Shown here piece after piece: positions 15,199 to 23,698 of a stretch of 25,532 nt of DNA. Each line of letters starts with the position of its first letter. Position 1 is the stretch's first letter. Location of the stretch: the IMG/VR virus record IMGVR_UViG_3300039412_000775, positions 1 to 25,532 of that record; one strand, given 5' to 3'. The notes beneath the pieces are model-generated. The model was not told the origin of the DNA. It searched no databases and saw only the letters and a list, made by a program, of their open reading frames with translations. This DNA is from a virus. The position numbers were made by a program, and so were the translations under genes.

Positions 15199-15668
15199 CA
15201 CTGATCTCCGATCTCGGTAAATGAAAGTGGCATCTCAAAATAGTCCAGGCCCTCGGCATCCGTTTGCCGTTGGATCTGTGGAAGATCCATCGGGTAGCAG
15301 GACGGGTGGACCGTGAGGTTGATCATCTCGATGTCGCCCGTCGTAACCGGGGTTCCCTTGGTGATCAACCGGAAAAGAGCGTAGTAAGGGCTGGCGCCGG
15401 CCGCATTCTCCCCCACCCGCAAGAACAGCGTGACCTGGTGCTTCCAAACATCCATCCCGCCGAAGGATCCGGGCTGCGTCCCCTGCCACACCGCCATGCA
15501 CCCGGGCGCCGGCATGGTGTGGATCGCGTGAACCAGGCTGGCCCTCTTTGGGTACGAATCCCGGTACGCGAAGATCCTGGACGCATCGGCACCCAACGCG
15601 GCGACCAAGTCTTCGATATCCTGTAGCGCCGCAACCAGGTCGTCAACCAGCTCGTAGGGATCGATCAT
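15198..15668 (-). CDS. Tail terminator, lambda gpU-like by position
   Basis: 156 aa with an ATGA overlap with the upstream gene stop. The N-terminus is an acidic helix ('YELVDDLVAALQDIEDLVAA') followed by alternating beta strands ('HQVTLFLRVGEN') and a C-terminal 'FEMPLSFTEIG' strand, the general pattern of small tail terminator proteins. Such proteins cap the growing tail tube as a hexameric ring and prepare it for joining the head. The order FII-Z-U-V-G/GT agrees with lambda. Sequence evidence alone is moderate; context carries much of the call. Confidence 0.65.
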   Translation of the reverse strand: MIDPYELVDDLVAALQDIEDLVAALGADASRIFAYRDSYPKRASLVHAIHTMPAPGCMAVWQGTQPGSFGGMDVWKHQVTLFLRVGENAAGASPYYALFRLITKGTPVTTGDIEMINLTVHPSCYPMDLPQIQRQTDAEGLDYFEMPLSFTEIGDQ

Positions 15669-16114
15669 TTGCCTTCCATCGTACGTTCCAACACGAGCGT
15701 GGGCGCCATTTCCTTCAATACCTTGGCTGCAGACTCCGCGACTTCCTTCTGGTTCTTGGGCGAGAACAGAACCCAGGGTTCAATCTTCTGATTGAGCCAT
15801 GCTTTCAACCGGCCCGTCCGCGTGGAGTTATTGGCCTTCGCCTTGTTGTCCGAGACCGTGCGCACCTGAAAGTTCCGCAACATATCGCCGGTGAACATAA
15901 GATTGCGCTTGTCGCCCAGGCCGAGCTTCGTCTTGCGCCGGGCGTACCCTTTGGTCAGCGGCTTGGACGGCGCGTCGTTGGAATCCAGCGCCGCCGCCAC
16001 CCGGTTCTTGACCGTGGCCACGCCAACGGTGCCGATCTTGAGCATCGACTGCTGGCGGAAGTTCATCCGGTCGATCCGAACCTGCTTTTTGTAGAAGACC
16101 CGCACTGAAGCCAT
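15665..16114 (-). CDS. Tail completion / neck protein (lambda Z or HK97 gp10-like)
   Basis: 149 aa from ATG at 16114, which shares one base with the upstream TGA; a longer in-frame ORF from 16144 has no coupling logic and is rejected. The protein is basic. Its core 'YARRKTKLGLGDKRNLMFTG' followed by 'DMLRNFQV' fits the 'L..TG.M..s..v' pattern of HK97 gp10-like and gpZ-like proteins, which act at the head-tail interface. The neighbours (FII-like before, U-like after) support that role. Confidence 0.65.
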   Translation of the reverse strand: MASVRVFYKKQVRIDRMNFRQQSMLKIGTVGVATVKNRVAAALDSNDAPSKPLTKGYARRKTKLGLGDKRNLMFTGDMLRNFQVRTVSDNKAKANNSTRTGRLKAWLNQKIEPWVLFSPKNQKEVAESAAKVLKEMAPTLVLERTMEGK

Positions 16115-16419
16115 CAGGCGACCTCGCGCAGCGACAGCCAGCACCCGCCCATGGTGTCGGTGTGCAGCGAGAAGACGGTAAAAGCAGTTCCCGCGATGGT
16201 CGCCACGTCGCCCTGCTGAGGCGCCACCGCGAAGTCCGAGGTTTGAAAAAACAGACGAGCGTAGAGCGCATTGTCGCCGGTCTCTTCCTCACCCTTGCGC
16301 TCAAGAACTCCAAGGACGGTGAATGGATCACTGGTGCCCTGCTGATAGGACACCGGCTGGCCGAACGCGGCCAGGATAGCCGCGTTCGCCAGACCTGCGT
16401 GTGCACTAAACGCGCTCAT
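16114..16419 (-). CDS. Head-tail joining protein, lambda gpFII-like
   Basis: 101 aa, nine bases after the decoration gene. The sequence has 'ANAAILAAFGQPVSY', then 'FTVLGVLERKGEEE', 'LFFQTSDFAVAPQQGDVATI' and 'GTAFTVFSLHTDTMG'. This matches the layout of FII-like joiners: an N-terminal helix with an A.FG..v.Y motif, then a small beta-barrel with a P..GD.v...G..f.V segment. Such proteins bind the portal complex and form the docking surface for the tail. Size and position agree with the family. Confidence 0.75.
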   Translation of the reverse strand: MSAFSAHAGLANAAILAAFGQPVSYQQGTSDPFTVLGVLERKGEEETGDNALYARLFFQTSDFAVAPQQGDVATIAGTAFTVFSLHTDTMGGCWLSLREVA

Positions 16420-16428
16420 CGGATCCGC

Positions 16429-17142
16429 CTACGCCGAGGCCAGGTAGTACGTGACCCACGCTTCGATCACGCCGGCGGTGAGCGGGCCGGTCGCGACCGT
16501 GATGCACAGCTTGCCGGCTCCGTTCATCTTGAAGGGAGTGGCCTCCGACGTCGCCACGAGCACGGCGTCCGTGCCAAGCGACGCCTTGCCAGTCGCCGTC
16601 AGAACGGAGTTCCCCGCCGAGCCCGCGGCGGTGCCGATGGCCACCGTCGCACTGCCCGCGGCGGTCACCGCCCCGATAGAGTTGATAACCCCATTGGTGA
16701 CCACCGCGTTGTCCGGGATCGTGTCGCTGTTCGCGGGCGTGCAAGACGCCCCGCCGTCGACAGCGTAGTCGTACTTCATGTGCGCCACCCGGAGCCCGTT
16801 GGCCTGCCCCGAGAAGCCGGGTACGCCGAACAGGTTCACGCGCAGCGTGGTCACGCCGGTCGCCGCCGCGATTTCGCACGCGCCGATCAGCAGATTGCTC
16901 GCCACCGTGGACGTGACCGCCTTTGCCGTGTCGTCCCAGTAGGCCAAATCGCCCTGCGCAAAGGTGCTGGCGTCCTTGGCAAGGTCGTAGACGCCCTCGA
17001 CATTGCACTCGACGTCACCGCCCGAGAGCGTGTCGTTGGCGGCCACACCGAATACGTTGCCCACCTTGAAGCCGCCCCCAGACAGCACGTCGTAGGGCGC
17101 ACTGAGGGTGAGATTCTCACCGCTTTTTACAAAATTCGTCAT
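16429..17142 (-). CDS. Capsid decoration protein with N-terminal DUF2190 domain
   Basis: 237 aa with AGGGAG upstream of the ATG. Residues 1-108 have the DUF2190 pattern: 'FVKSGENLTLSAPYDVLSGG', 'GNVFGVAANDT', 'EGVYDLAKDA' and 'GVTTLRVNLFG'. Members form beta-barrel capsid decoration or cement proteins. Residues about 117-237 form a second Ala/Gly/Thr-rich beta domain with 'HMKYDYAVDGG' at its start and 'AWVTYYLA' at its end, an extra that may be exposed on the capsid. It follows the capsid gene directly, in the place of lambda gene D or HK97-like decoration genes. Confidence 0.75.
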   Translation of the reverse strand: MTNFVKSGENLTLSAPYDVLSGGGFKVGNVFGVAANDTLSGGDVECNVEGVYDLAKDASTFAQGDLAYWDDTAKAVTSTVASNLLIGACEIAAATGVTTLRVNLFGVPGFSGQANGLRVAHMKYDYAVDGGASCTPANSDTIPDNAVVTNGVINSIGAVTAAGSATVAIGTAAGSAGNSVLTATGKASLGTDAVLVATSEATPFKMNGAGKLCITVATGPLTAGVIEAWVTYYLASA

Positions 17143-17172
17143 GGTTTCTGTTCTCCCTTTTTGTGATTGGAA

Positions 17173-17194
17173 GGGGCGGCGTCGCCACCGCCCC
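17173..17194. other. Hairpin between capsid and decoration genes
   Basis: GGGGCGG (17173-17179) pairs with CCGCCCC (17188-17194) around an 8-base loop, in the 68-base gap after the capsid gene. It lacks a U-run on the minus strand, so it is more likely a partial attenuator or an mRNA stability/processing element than a full terminator. Downstream genes remain on the same strand with a normal ribosome binding site. Confidence 0.4.
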
Positions 17195-17210
17195 GCTGGT
17201 CCTCACCGCC

Positions 17211-19355
17211 CTACGCCGCGGTGTTCTTCTGCAAACCGCGAAAATCGATCGCCGCGGCCGCGAAATCCAGGCGAGCCTTGATCTCCACGCCGTCCACTTC
17301 GAAGCCCTGCCGGGTCTCGATGTAGACACCCTGCTGTCCCTCCAGATAGCAGTACTCGATCGTGTCAATCGAACTCGGGTCGGCCGCCGTGTACCAGTTG
17401 GTGTCCCCGTACGTCGCGACCGCGTCCAAGCGCGGCTCCACGATCGGCACCATGGCGCGCACGAAGGCGGGCACATCGGCGGAAGATGCGGTGGCCGCCA
17501 GGTTGATGGGATTGGTGATCTGGACCGCAATGCCTTCGAGTGCCGCCGGGATGATCAGGAACCTGGGAATCAGGTTCAGGATCGTGCCCTTGGGCGCAGT
17601 CTGCTTGCGCATTGCCTTGCGCGCCGCCGTGATGTTGGCCACCGCCGCGAGGGCATTGGTTGCCGTCAGGTTCTTGTGCGTGGCGTGGAACAGAGGCACG
17701 CCATCGGCCATGTTGGAGTTCGCCGTGATCACAGCCCACACGGCGTCGCTCTCGAGCGTGGCGGCCGCGATGCCCAACCCGGCAGGAATCCGCGTCAACG
17801 CCTGGAGGTCGTCGTTGAGGACCACCTTGCGGGTGATCGGTACGATGCCGCCCCAGGTGGTGAGCGCGTAGGACTCCTTGGAGTCGCCCAGATAGATGCG
17901 CACGAACTCCCCGTTTTCGTTGGTCTTCTGCAAGGCGGCGATGTCGCTCAACTGAATGCGATTCACCGGCTTGAAGTCGGCCGCCGTGACCTGGCGGCAG
18001 AACGGCACGAAGGTGCGGGGCGCCGCCTCATACGCCTGGCGCAGGGTCTTGTTGGCGACGTTCGCCAGGATGTTGGGAAAGTCGCTGGTGGTCATGGCGC
18101 CATCGAAATACTCGGATGCCCCATGCCGGCCCTGGAGCGCCACACGAGCGATCTCGTGCCGGTCCATTCCGCGAGTCTTCACGCCGGCGGCATTCAGGCA
18201 TTCGCGCGCCATGTCCACCAGGGTGAGCCCGGCAAATTCGCGGCCCCTGTCAACCATCTCGCCAGACGCGCGAGGGTTACCTCGCAGGAGCAACGCAGCC
18301 TCCATGCCCTTGCGCCGCTTGTCGGTCGCGTCTGCGCCCATCGTAACCCCACCGTTTTCCCCGTTGGTCGGCTTGTCCGTGAACTGGCTGGCCAGTTTCG
18401 CGAGGATGCGATCGCGGGCAGCCTCAATGGACACGCCCTCGTCGATCAAGGCGGTGACGAACGTCTCCTGCATCTTGAAGGGGCTGGCGATCGTGCGAAT
18501 CGTGGTCGCGCGCAACCGTTCCACCTTCGTGGCCTCGTCGCGCGCCGCGGCGAGTGCTACTTCGTTCAGACGGGCCTCTTCGCCCGTAGCCTGGGTGATT
18601 GGTTCCACAGGTGTCTCCTCTTGGGCAGATGCCCTTTCTGCAACTACAGTCGGTGGTGCCGGCGGCTGCGTTCGTTCCGCCGACATGAAAGTCGTGTTTG
18701 CGTCGGCCGCTACCGGTACGAGAGAGATCTCAAACGGTTCCCAGTCCGTCGCAGTGAATTCTTTTCGCTCTTGCCCCTTCGGCGTGGTGTCCACTTTCTT
18801 GTAGATCCACATGCCGGGGCTGAGGTTCTGGATGATGCCGGCTTGCACGTCGTTCCAGATCGGGGTCACGCTGTCCCGCTTGCTGAACTGGATGGTCGCC
18901 TTGCCGGTGGCGCCCGCCACCCACGCGCGCCGCACCACACCGAGTTGGCCCTCCACCCCGTACGTCTCGTGCGAGTCCAACAGTGGACCGCCCTTGTTGA
19001 GGCGGTCCAGGCGGGCGCCCTTCATCGACAGGATGAGGTCGTACGCCTCGCCGGTGCGCCAGTCCATGCGGGGCACCTTTGCGCCGGTGTACCACACCGC
19101 ATCGATCGTCCGTTTGTCGCCATCGGCCGAGGCTGGTGCGAAGGCGGCCGCCACCGTGAAGCGTTCCGTCTCCAGAGCGTCCGTGCCTTCGGCCGGAGTG
19201 CCAGGTACGCCCGGTAGGTATTGGATGGTGTAGGTCGGGTCGGTCAACCCGGCAGCCAGGCCAGTGCCACCCGATGAGCCATCGATAACCGCATCGCCTG
19301 ACGGCACGCCCGTGGTGGTGGGGGCGACCATCTGGTCCGCTGCAAGTTCGTCCAT
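17211..19355 (-). CDS. Prohead protease / major capsid protein fusion
   Basis: 714 aa with AAGGAG upstream of the ATG. Residues about 60-225 resemble the HK97-type (U35) prohead protease: 'LLDSHE' (H129), 'IIQNLSPGMW' (S179), then 'EPFEISLVPVAADANT', matching the His and Ser catalytic positions and the typical 'W.p.EiSlVp..A...' end. Residues about 225-410 are charged, partly helical, and probably act as scaffold or delta domain. Residues about 415-714 form the capsid shell part, with 'TTSDFPNILANV' at its start and HK97/Mu gpT-like features ('VPLFHATHKNL', 'WYTAADP', 'EVDGVEIKARLDFAAA'). Self-cleavage during maturation is expected. No separate protease or scaffold gene is present. Confidence 0.88.
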   Translation of the reverse strand: MDELAADQMVAPTTTGVPSGDAVIDGSSGGTGLAAGLTDPTYTIQYLPGVPGTPAEGTDALETERFTVAAAFAPASADGDKRTIDAVWYTGAKVPRMDWRTGEAYDLILSMKGARLDRLNKGGPLLDSHETYGVEGQLGVVRRAWVAGATGKATIQFSKRDSVTPIWNDVQAGIIQNLSPGMWIYKKVDTTPKGQERKEFTATDWEPFEISLVPVAADANTTFMSAERTQPPAPPTVVAERASAQEETPVEPITQATGEEARLNEVALAAARDEATKVERLRATTIRTIASPFKMQETFVTALIDEGVSIEAARDRILAKLASQFTDKPTNGENGGVTMGADATDKRRKGMEAALLLRGNPRASGEMVDRGREFAGLTLVDMARECLNAAGVKTRGMDRHEIARVALQGRHGASEYFDGAMTTSDFPNILANVANKTLRQAYEAAPRTFVPFCRQVTAADFKPVNRIQLSDIAALQKTNENGEFVRIYLGDSKESYALTTWGGIVPITRKVVLNDDLQALTRIPAGLGIAAATLESDAVWAVITANSNMADGVPLFHATHKNLTATNALAAVANITAARKAMRKQTAPKGTILNLIPRFLIIPAALEGIAVQITNPINLAATASSADVPAFVRAMVPIVEPRLDAVATYGDTNWYTAADPSSIDTIEYCYLEGQQGVYIETRQGFEVDGVEIKARLDFAAAAIDFRGLQKNTAA

Positions 19356-19373
19356 GAATAACTCCTTCGGTCG

Positions 19374-20936
19374 TTAGGACCTGAACACTCTGACCAACCG
19401 CGAATCGGAAAACTCCGCCGACGCCTTCACTGCCGCCTTCGCCTTGGGCGGGTCCGGCGACGCCTCCCCGCTGGTGGTGGGCTGCTCGACGCCCTTGTCG
19501 TTCACGTTGCGCGGATCGCAGTCCAGGATGATCCCCTTGTCGTCCAGCAGCCCGTTGATTCGCTCAATCTCATCCAACTGCTTCTCGGGGTCGTAGCCGT
19601 TCTGCAAGATCGCCTCGGTCAGCGTCAGTGTGCCGGTGCGGATCTTCTTCAACTCGGCCATGGCATCCTTCAGCGGATCCACCGACTCGAACTTGGGCGC
19701 CGTCCACTGGACGCCGTACTCCGCCTGAGGCATCTTGCCGAGCAACACCAGGGTGTCGATGAACCTGCGCCAGGTCGGGCGGCAAAACATCGGGATGAGC
19801 GTCAACCATCGGAACGCCTCAATGGCGTTGCGGAAGCCCAGCATACCGGCGCGGTAAGACGAGTAGTTGACGAGCGAAAGGTCGCCGGACAGAAGTTCGT
19901 AGGGCACGTCCACACCGGCGCCGATGCCCTGCAGCTCCGTCGTCAGGTACTCGCGGTAACCGCCGGTGCTATGGGGCGCGTTGAACTTGATGTCCTCGCC
20001 GGGCTTCAAGTACTCGATCATGCCGGGGTACATGCGCTCGAGGGTGTTCCCGGTTTTCGGGTCGGTGGACTTGGCGCCGATGGGCAGCCCGCCCGAACCT
20101 TCGGGGCGCGTGACGATCCCCGCCAGGCACGCCTCCGTCTTCTTGCGCATGCGCTCCGCATCCCGGTAGTCATCCAGGTCGCGCATTGCCAGCATCACGG
20201 GCGCCAGCCACGGCACCCCGCGGACCTGGCCAGGGCGCAGGATGTTGTAGGTATGCATCACCTCGCTGGCCGGCACAGCCTGGCTGAGAATCCCGCCGCG
20301 CGGGTTCAGCATGTAGACGCCGCCAGGGTGGTAGTTGTACAGCCAGTACGCCTCGCGCTGGCCGAACAGGTTGAACTGCACTCCCTGGATTACGTGCCCG
20401 GTGGCTGTGCCCATCGTGCGGGCCACGTCCAGGTAGTCACCCTCCAGCACCTGCAATTGGAGAGGCACCCGGAAATTGTCTCCCGCCCGCCGCCCACGGA
20501 ACCGCACAATGCCGTCTCCGCTCTCGGCGGTGGTCCGGACGATCAGCGATTGCATGCCGTAGTAATCCAACTGCCCGCCTGGGTCGCAGTTCTCAGCGAA
20601 AAATGGCCACTCCGCGTCGATGAGGTTGTCGAGCGCTACGTGGCCAGTCTTGGCCTGTGGCACGATCCCCGTGCCCACCGTGTTGCCGACCAGCTCCGCA
20701 ATCGCCTTGGTGGCATACGGGTTGTTGCGCAGCAGGTCGCGCGACCGGTTGCGCAGGTTGATCAGGGAGGCGCCGACCTCGGTGTTGGCGTCGCCGCCCG
20801 CAGCTACCCACCCGTCCGTGCGGCGGCCCGATTTCGCACCGTCATACGCAAAGACCTCGGTCGCTGCGCGGTATTGCGCGCGGCGATAGGCCCGCTCGGG
20901 TGAGAAGTACCCGATCATTTTGTCGAGGGCGTTCAT
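19374..20936 (-). CDS. Portal protein, lambda gpB family
   Basis: 520 aa; the ATG directly abuts the TAA of the small gene upstream. The portal dodecamer sits at one capsid vertex, passing DNA during packaging and ejection. Family marks are 'RAQYRAATEVFAYDGA' near the N-terminus, 'RSRDLLRNNPYATKAI', 'VGNTVGTGIVPQAK', 'VRFRGRRAGD', 'QLQVLEGDYLDV', 'IQGVQFNLFGQREAYWLYNY', 'GQVRGVPWLAPVMLAM', 'PGEDIKFNAPHSTGGY', 'LLSGDLSLVNYSSYRAG' and a C-terminal tail after 'ILQNGYDPEKQLDEI'. Length fits the 500-530-aa family. Order terS-terL-W-portal is that of lambda-type packaging modules. Confidence 0.93.
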   Translation of the reverse strand: MNALDKMIGYFSPERAYRRAQYRAATEVFAYDGAKSGRRTDGWVAAGGDANTEVGASLINLRNRSRDLLRNNPYATKAIAELVGNTVGTGIVPQAKTGHVALDNLIDAEWPFFAENCDPGGQLDYYGMQSLIVRTTAESGDGIVRFRGRRAGDNFRVPLQLQVLEGDYLDVARTMGTATGHVIQGVQFNLFGQREAYWLYNYHPGGVYMLNPRGGILSQAVPASEVMHTYNILRPGQVRGVPWLAPVMLAMRDLDDYRDAERMRKKTEACLAGIVTRPEGSGGLPIGAKSTDPKTGNTLERMYPGMIEYLKPGEDIKFNAPHSTGGYREYLTTELQGIGAGVDVPYELLSGDLSLVNYSSYRAGMLGFRNAIEAFRWLTLIPMFCRPTWRRFIDTLVLLGKMPQAEYGVQWTAPKFESVDPLKDAMAELKKIRTGTLTLTEAILQNGYDPEKQLDEIERINGLLDDKGIILDCDPRNVNDKGVEQPTTSGEASPDPPKAKAAVKASAEFSDSRLVRVFRS

Positions 20937-21149
20937 TTACTCCCTGCGATGCGTGGCCAAGGTGAAAGAAGGAGGCGTCCTGCCAGAGGCGCCGGCGATC
21001 GCGGCGTTGGCATCGGCGAGGGCCTTCCGAATGTCATCGACGCTGTTGAACTCGGTGGCACGATCGGGAAGCTGTACCCGGCGCACCCCGCTCAACAGGG
21101 CACGCTGTAGCGCGTCGCGCAGCGTCAGAAGTTCTGTCAGGTCGATCAT
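20937..21149 (-). CDS. Small head-tail connector, GpW-like
   Basis: 70 aa from ATG at 21149, four bases overlapping the large terminase stop (ATGA); an alternative start at 21182 lies inside the terminase frame and is rejected. The protein is 'IDLTELLTLRDALQRALLSG', a basic Val/Arg strand, 'FNSVDDIRKALADANAAI', then a short tail. This helix-hairpin-helix layout and its position between large terminase and portal match lambda gpW, which binds the portal and stabilises packaged DNA. Size is right for the family (about 70 aa). Confidence 0.8.
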   Translation of the reverse strand: MIDLTELLTLRDALQRALLSGVRRVQLPDRATEFNSVDDIRKALADANAAIAGASGRTPPSFTLATHRRE

Positions 21150-23080
21150 TTGAACCAGTCCCCGCCGCCGCGCGCCCCCCAAAAGTCACCGCGTGCGCCC
21201 CAATACCCGTCAGTGGTTGGCGCCCTCGCAGCGTCGGCTGGAATGTTCCCCTCCAGTTCCGCCCAATCCTCGTCCGAGAAGCGATCGATTCCACAGACCG
21301 CCGCTGCCGCGCGGCAGAGCACCGCAAGGTCGAGTGGTTCGTTCCGGATCGATTTGTCGGGGATCCACTCCACCTTGCCGCTCGACCGGATGATCCGCGA
21401 CTCGGAGCAGAGCCCGCGGTAGAAGTCCTGATCCTTGTAGGCGTAGTGCTGGTACCCGGGTGGGTACGTCCCATCGTCGGGCAGCACGATCCGCAGCCAA
21501 TCGTAGAACTCCTGCTTCGCCCAGTGCGTGCCAATGTGCCAGATCCGAACGTTCTGCCGCTTGCGCGCAGCGTCCGTAGGCGACACCCGCGCGATCAGTT
21601 TCAGAAAGTCGGGCGTGCCCTTGGTCGCTACCACGGTGCGCGGCGCAGAGATCCTGTCGCCTGCCGGGCCGTGCGCCGGTTGCGGATGGCGCGCGGCGAA
21701 CTCGTACACCATCTGGGGCCGGAAGCCGGTATCGATCGTCATGGCCATGATGGGCATGGTCCGGCCCGACTCGCACGGCCAGTCCGCCGCCAGCAAAGAT
21801 TCCAACTCCTGCCAGACTTCAGGCGAGGACGTTTTGAGCGATTGGCCGGATTGATCGGGCACCTGAATCACGCGGTAGTCGACCGACCAGGACTCCTTGC
21901 CGCGGCCATACGCCTTGATCTCCACCTCGAGGCGGTCGTCCTGCACATCGACACCCGCGACCAGCAGCGAAGCTTTGGCCGGCACGATCCCGAGGTCGTA
22001 ATCCTCGCGCCGCAGATAGAGCTTTTCCCAATCCGGCGCGGACCCGCGTTCTGTCCAGAGTTCCGCCAACACGGTATTGAGGAACGCCTTGAGCGTCTCT
22101 GTCGAGCCCTTGGCAACCAGGAACTCCGCGGCGATCGTTCCCCAACCACGCTTGGGCGAGATCAACTGCGACACCCGGAACCCGGGGATCGGCGATCCTG
22201 GATTCTGCGCACGGTACTCGCCGCGCTCCACCATCCACGATTTCTGGTTGTGCGGGATGAGTTCCCGGCACTTCTCACAGCAGTAGGCGGCCTTCTCCGG
22301 GTCGCCTTCCGGCCACACAAGCCCGCCGTCAGTGCCGTCGCTAAACACTAGGATCTGAAAGTGATTGCATAGCGGGCACGGCACGAAATACTCGCGCTGG
22401 TCGCTCGTGTTCCACGCCGCTTGGATCCGGCTCTCCCCGTCGACGGTCGGCGTCGAGCACATGATTACCTTCTTGTTGTGCTCGAACTCCCCGGTGCGCT
22501 GCATCGCCAGCGATACGGGATCGCCCTCCGATCCTGCGCTCACTGGATACCGGTCAACCTCGTCCAGCAACAGATACCGAATCGGACGCATGGCCAGGCC
22601 GGACGGCGAGATGGCTCCTGTAAAGGTGATGTGCCCGGAACCGTTGGCGAACACCTTGTGCATCGCCGTGTTGTTGGAATCGCGCGACTTCACCGCGGCG
22701 AGCTTCCCGCGGAGCGCTGGCGAGTGCCGGAACAACGGCGCAACGCGATCCTTCGAAAGCGCCTTGGCATCTTCCGATCGCGGTTCCACCGCCAGCGTCG
22801 GGCCCGGATCTACGTCCGCGATGTATCCCAGGAAGTTCACCATCACGCTCGTCTTGAGCATCTGTGCAGCGGACATCAGCACCACCTGCTTGCACGGATG
22901 GCTTGGGCTGAGGACGTCCATCGGTTCCCGCTGGTACGGCCTCGTATGCCACTGGCCCCGTTCCGCCGACCCGGATCCGGTGAGCACCACATTCTCGTCG
23001 GCCCACTGCGAGACGGAAATATCCCGTGGTGGCAGCAACGCCTCCGCTCCAACCTGGTACATCGAAAATGGTGTGTCCAT
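21146..23080 (-). CDS. Terminase large subunit, lambda GpA type
   Basis: 644 aa; the ATG shares its A with the TGA of the small subunit gene. It is the packaging ATPase and nuclease. N-terminal ATPase: Walker A-like 'SAAQMLKTS' at residues 70-78, 'LAVEPRSEDAKALSKDRVAP' after it, Walker B 'LLLDEVDRYP' with D173-E174, and coupling motif 'CSTPT' near 210. A zinc-type cluster is C235-x2-C238 ... C268-x2-C271. The nuclease part has 'AGVDVQDDRLEVEI' (D378), 'MTIDTGFRP' (D450) and a late 'NEPLDLAVLCRAA'. The C-terminus is Gly/Trp-rich ('WGARGDFWGARGGGDWF'), where GpA proteins contact the portal. Length agrees with the family (about 640 aa). Confidence 0.95.
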   Translation of the reverse strand: MDTPFSMYQVGAEALLPPRDISVSQWADENVVLTGSGSAERGQWHTRPYQREPMDVLSPSHPCKQVVLMSAAQMLKTSVMVNFLGYIADVDPGPTLAVEPRSEDAKALSKDRVAPLFRHSPALRGKLAAVKSRDSNNTAMHKVFANGSGHITFTGAISPSGLAMRPIRYLLLDEVDRYPVSAGSEGDPVSLAMQRTGEFEHNKKVIMCSTPTVDGESRIQAAWNTSDQREYFVPCPLCNHFQILVFSDGTDGGLVWPEGDPEKAAYCCEKCRELIPHNQKSWMVERGEYRAQNPGSPIPGFRVSQLISPKRGWGTIAAEFLVAKGSTETLKAFLNTVLAELWTERGSAPDWEKLYLRREDYDLGIVPAKASLLVAGVDVQDDRLEVEIKAYGRGKESWSVDYRVIQVPDQSGQSLKTSSPEVWQELESLLAADWPCESGRTMPIMAMTIDTGFRPQMVYEFAARHPQPAHGPAGDRISAPRTVVATKGTPDFLKLIARVSPTDAARKRQNVRIWHIGTHWAKQEFYDWLRIVLPDDGTYPPGYQHYAYKDQDFYRGLCSESRIIRSSGKVEWIPDKSIRNEPLDLAVLCRAAAAVCGIDRFSDEDWAELEGNIPADAARAPTTDGYWGARGDFWGARGGGDWFK

Positions 23081-23634
23081 CAGTAACCGGCGTCCGAGAT
23101 GGCTTTGGCCATCTTGCGGCGCAGGGCGTTCGTTTCACCCGCGAGTATCCGGTGAATCTCTGCTTCGGTTTTCGCGGCGGCTACCAGCGGCGCCACGCGA
23201 TCCGGGTATGCGGACAGCGCATCACCGACGATCGCGGACCAATGCGCCGCATACTCGCCGGCCTTGGTAGCCTGGATCAGCTTGCCGGCGCGCTCCTCAT
23301 ACTCCAACTGCGCCGTCTTTGCCTTGAACGTCTCGCTCACGGCGCGGGCCCGCAGATAGGCCGCAACCGGATCGGCCGCCACGTCGGGCTGACTCGGCAT
23401 GCCCGAACCGCCACGCGGTGGGGGCGGTGCACTGAGCGGCACCACTTTTGGTCTGGTCGCTTGGTGCAGGGTCTTGCCTGCGAACGTGTTCCTTTCCCAT
23501 TCCTGGTTCGCCCGCTCCGGATCGAGGGTCCCGTCGGCGTTCAGGGTGATCCGCTTGGTGGCGATCGCCTTCTGCACGGCGCTGAGGGCAACGCCGCGCA
23601 ACCGTGCGTACGCCCGCTGAGAGATACCGGTCAT
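23080..23634 (-). CDS. Terminase small subunit, Nu1-like
   Basis: 184 aa, first gene of the late operon. The N-terminus 'GISQRAYARLRGVALSAVQK' followed by 'AIATKRITLNADGTLDPE' is a winged helix-turn-helix as in phage Nu1, which binds the packaging start site and brings in the large subunit. A Pro/Gly linker (about residues 65-90) and a helical C-terminal part ('AVSETFKAKTAQLEYEE') follow; the latter is the oligomerisation and large-subunit contact region in relatives. The ribosome binding site is weak (AGAAAGAT). The promoter should lie in the 64-base divergent gap to the plus-strand genes. Confidence 0.82.
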   Translation of the reverse strand: MTGISQRAYARLRGVALSAVQKAIATKRITLNADGTLDPERANQEWERNTFAGKTLHQATRPKVVPLSAPPPPRGGSGMPSQPDVAADPVAAYLRARAVSETFKAKTAQLEYEERAGKLIQATKAGEYAAHWSAIVGDALSAYPDRVAPLVAAAKTEAEIHRILAGETNALRRKMAKAISDAGY

Positions 23635-23698
23635 GATGAGATCTTTCTGCCGAAAAGTTGAACTTCAGCCTTGCTTTCCGCCGCCACCGAAGTGATGT
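23635..23698. promoter_or_regulatory. Divergent intergenic region between late operon and plus-strand genes
   Basis: This 64-base gap separates the first gene of the minus-strand late operon from the plus-strand gene set, so at least one promoter per direction is expected here or inside the neighbouring genes. I see no convincing -35/-10 pair in either direction and no clear operator repeat. The call rests on gene layout alone. Confidence 0.35.

Noticed and set aside
17163-19217. 684-codon plus-strand open frame opposite the protease-capsid gene
   Set aside because: Arg/His-rich antisense shadow with no recognisable family; the opposite strand carries protease and capsid motifs.
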